In this document: positions 63,852-64,000 of the stretch, piece after piece
Position numbering within the stretch: position 1 is the stretch's first letter
Layout: each line of letters opens with the position of its first letter
Source of the DNA: Candidatus Acidulodesulfobacterium acidiphilum
GTDB taxonomy: Bacteria; SZUA-79; Acidulodesulfobacterales; Acidulodesulfobacteraceae
NCBI GenBank assembly: GCA_008534395.1
Contig: SHMQ01000001.1
Coordinates: 170,255-234,254, forward strand
Length of the DNA: 64,000 bases
Reading direction: 5' to 3'
Notes under the pieces: generated by a model
Told to the model about the DNA's origin: nothing
Databases searched by the model: none
The model's input: the letters and a program-made list of their open reading frames with translations, nothing else
Made by a program: the position numbers and the translations under genes

Positions 63852-63927
63852 CCGTTCCGATTTTTCCGTTCCGATTTTTCTGTTGTCAACTTTTAATTTG
63901 TCTATTGAATTTAACTTTTAATTTGTC
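63852..63927. repeat. Short tandem/direct repeats at window end
   Basis: CCGTTCCGATTTTT occurs twice in tandem (from 63852), then AACTTTTAATTTGTC occurs at 63888-63902 and 63913-63927 (25-bp step). They look like ends of a mobile element or binding sites; the source is beyond the window. Confidence 0.45.
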
Positions 63928-64000
63928 ATAATATCTTTGTATTATTATTTTGCTTTTAATACGTTTTATTAATAATCGCAATCAACCTTCATCACCCCCT

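Noticed and set aside
1-64000. CRISPR array or tRNA/rRNA genes
   Set aside because: No regularly spaced direct repeats, no clover-leaf (GGTTCGA-type) segment and no rRNA-like stretch were seen on either strand; a tRNAscan/Infernal run would be decisive.

Overview
The window is about 64 kb of AT-rich DNA from a Gram-negative bacterium: it encodes outer-membrane porin and TolC-type proteins, a class A penicillin-binding protein, and ATG/TTG starts of which some have Shine-Dalgarno sites and some appear leaderless. The most informative block is a siroheme-to-heme (Ahb) pathway next to hemA, hemC, cobA-hemD and a Met8-type dehydrogenase. That route is typical of sulfate reducers and related anaerobes. 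Together with cytochrome bd oxidase and a nitric-oxide/iron-sulfur repair gene, it suggests a deltaproteobacterium-like anaerobe that tolerates oxygen or NO (possibly a metagenome-derived Sva0485-type lineage; this placement is inference and not firm).

Layout. 1-8.2 kb: topA (partial, minus strand) and a divergent dprA, then a periplasmic binding protein and a YhaO/YhaN-type (SbcCD-like) nuclease pair whose ATPase is split by a frameshift. 8.3-15.3 kb: accessory single genes (nitroreductase, DUF488, isochorismatase-like hydrolase, APC permease, sulfite-oxidase-like molybdoprotein, LRV-repeat protein, SDR) in a mosaic of small decayed gene duplicates, a MITE-like element and a cobalamin riboswitch in front of the APC permease. 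15.4-25.5 kb: defence island with HsdM, an internally deleted RhuM/Fic gene, a HepT toxin, an MntA antitoxin fused in frame to a one-TRD HsdS, a ~1775-codon Mrr-helicase-methyltransferase-S24 protein (frameshifted) and a VapBC pair (toxin frameshifted). 25.5-27.1 kb: unknown genes. 27.2-32.3 kb: ArsR-controlled Cys-rich protein and a TolC/EmrA/EmrB-like tripartite pump. 32.4-54.3 kb: mainly housekeeping genes: PBP1A, moaA, gyrA, gpsA, OsmC, AMMECR1, the heme cluster, polA, cydAB. 54.4-57.5 kb: Rrf2 regulator, RIC repair protein, a possible small RNA, and a porin behind a Pho-box-like array. 57.7-64 kb: GHKL ATPase plus a YhcG-N-like partner, a c-type cytochrome, a truncated transposase, a second HEPN/MNT pair, a TIM-barrel epimerase and an MFS transporter.

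How the parts work together. The heme block (40.5-48.4 kb) supplies siroheme and heme b for cytochrome bd and cytochrome c; hemB, hemL and ahbAB must lie elsewhere. A palindrome of the form AGAT-N7-ATCT lies 20-30 bp before both the Rrf2 gene and the RIC gene and ties them into one likely NO/Fe-S stress regulon. Four accessory genes are broken by single-base shifts in A/T-rich stretches while all core genes are intact, which means either decay of the accessory cargo or local sequence error. I saw no tRNA, rRNA or CRISPR array.
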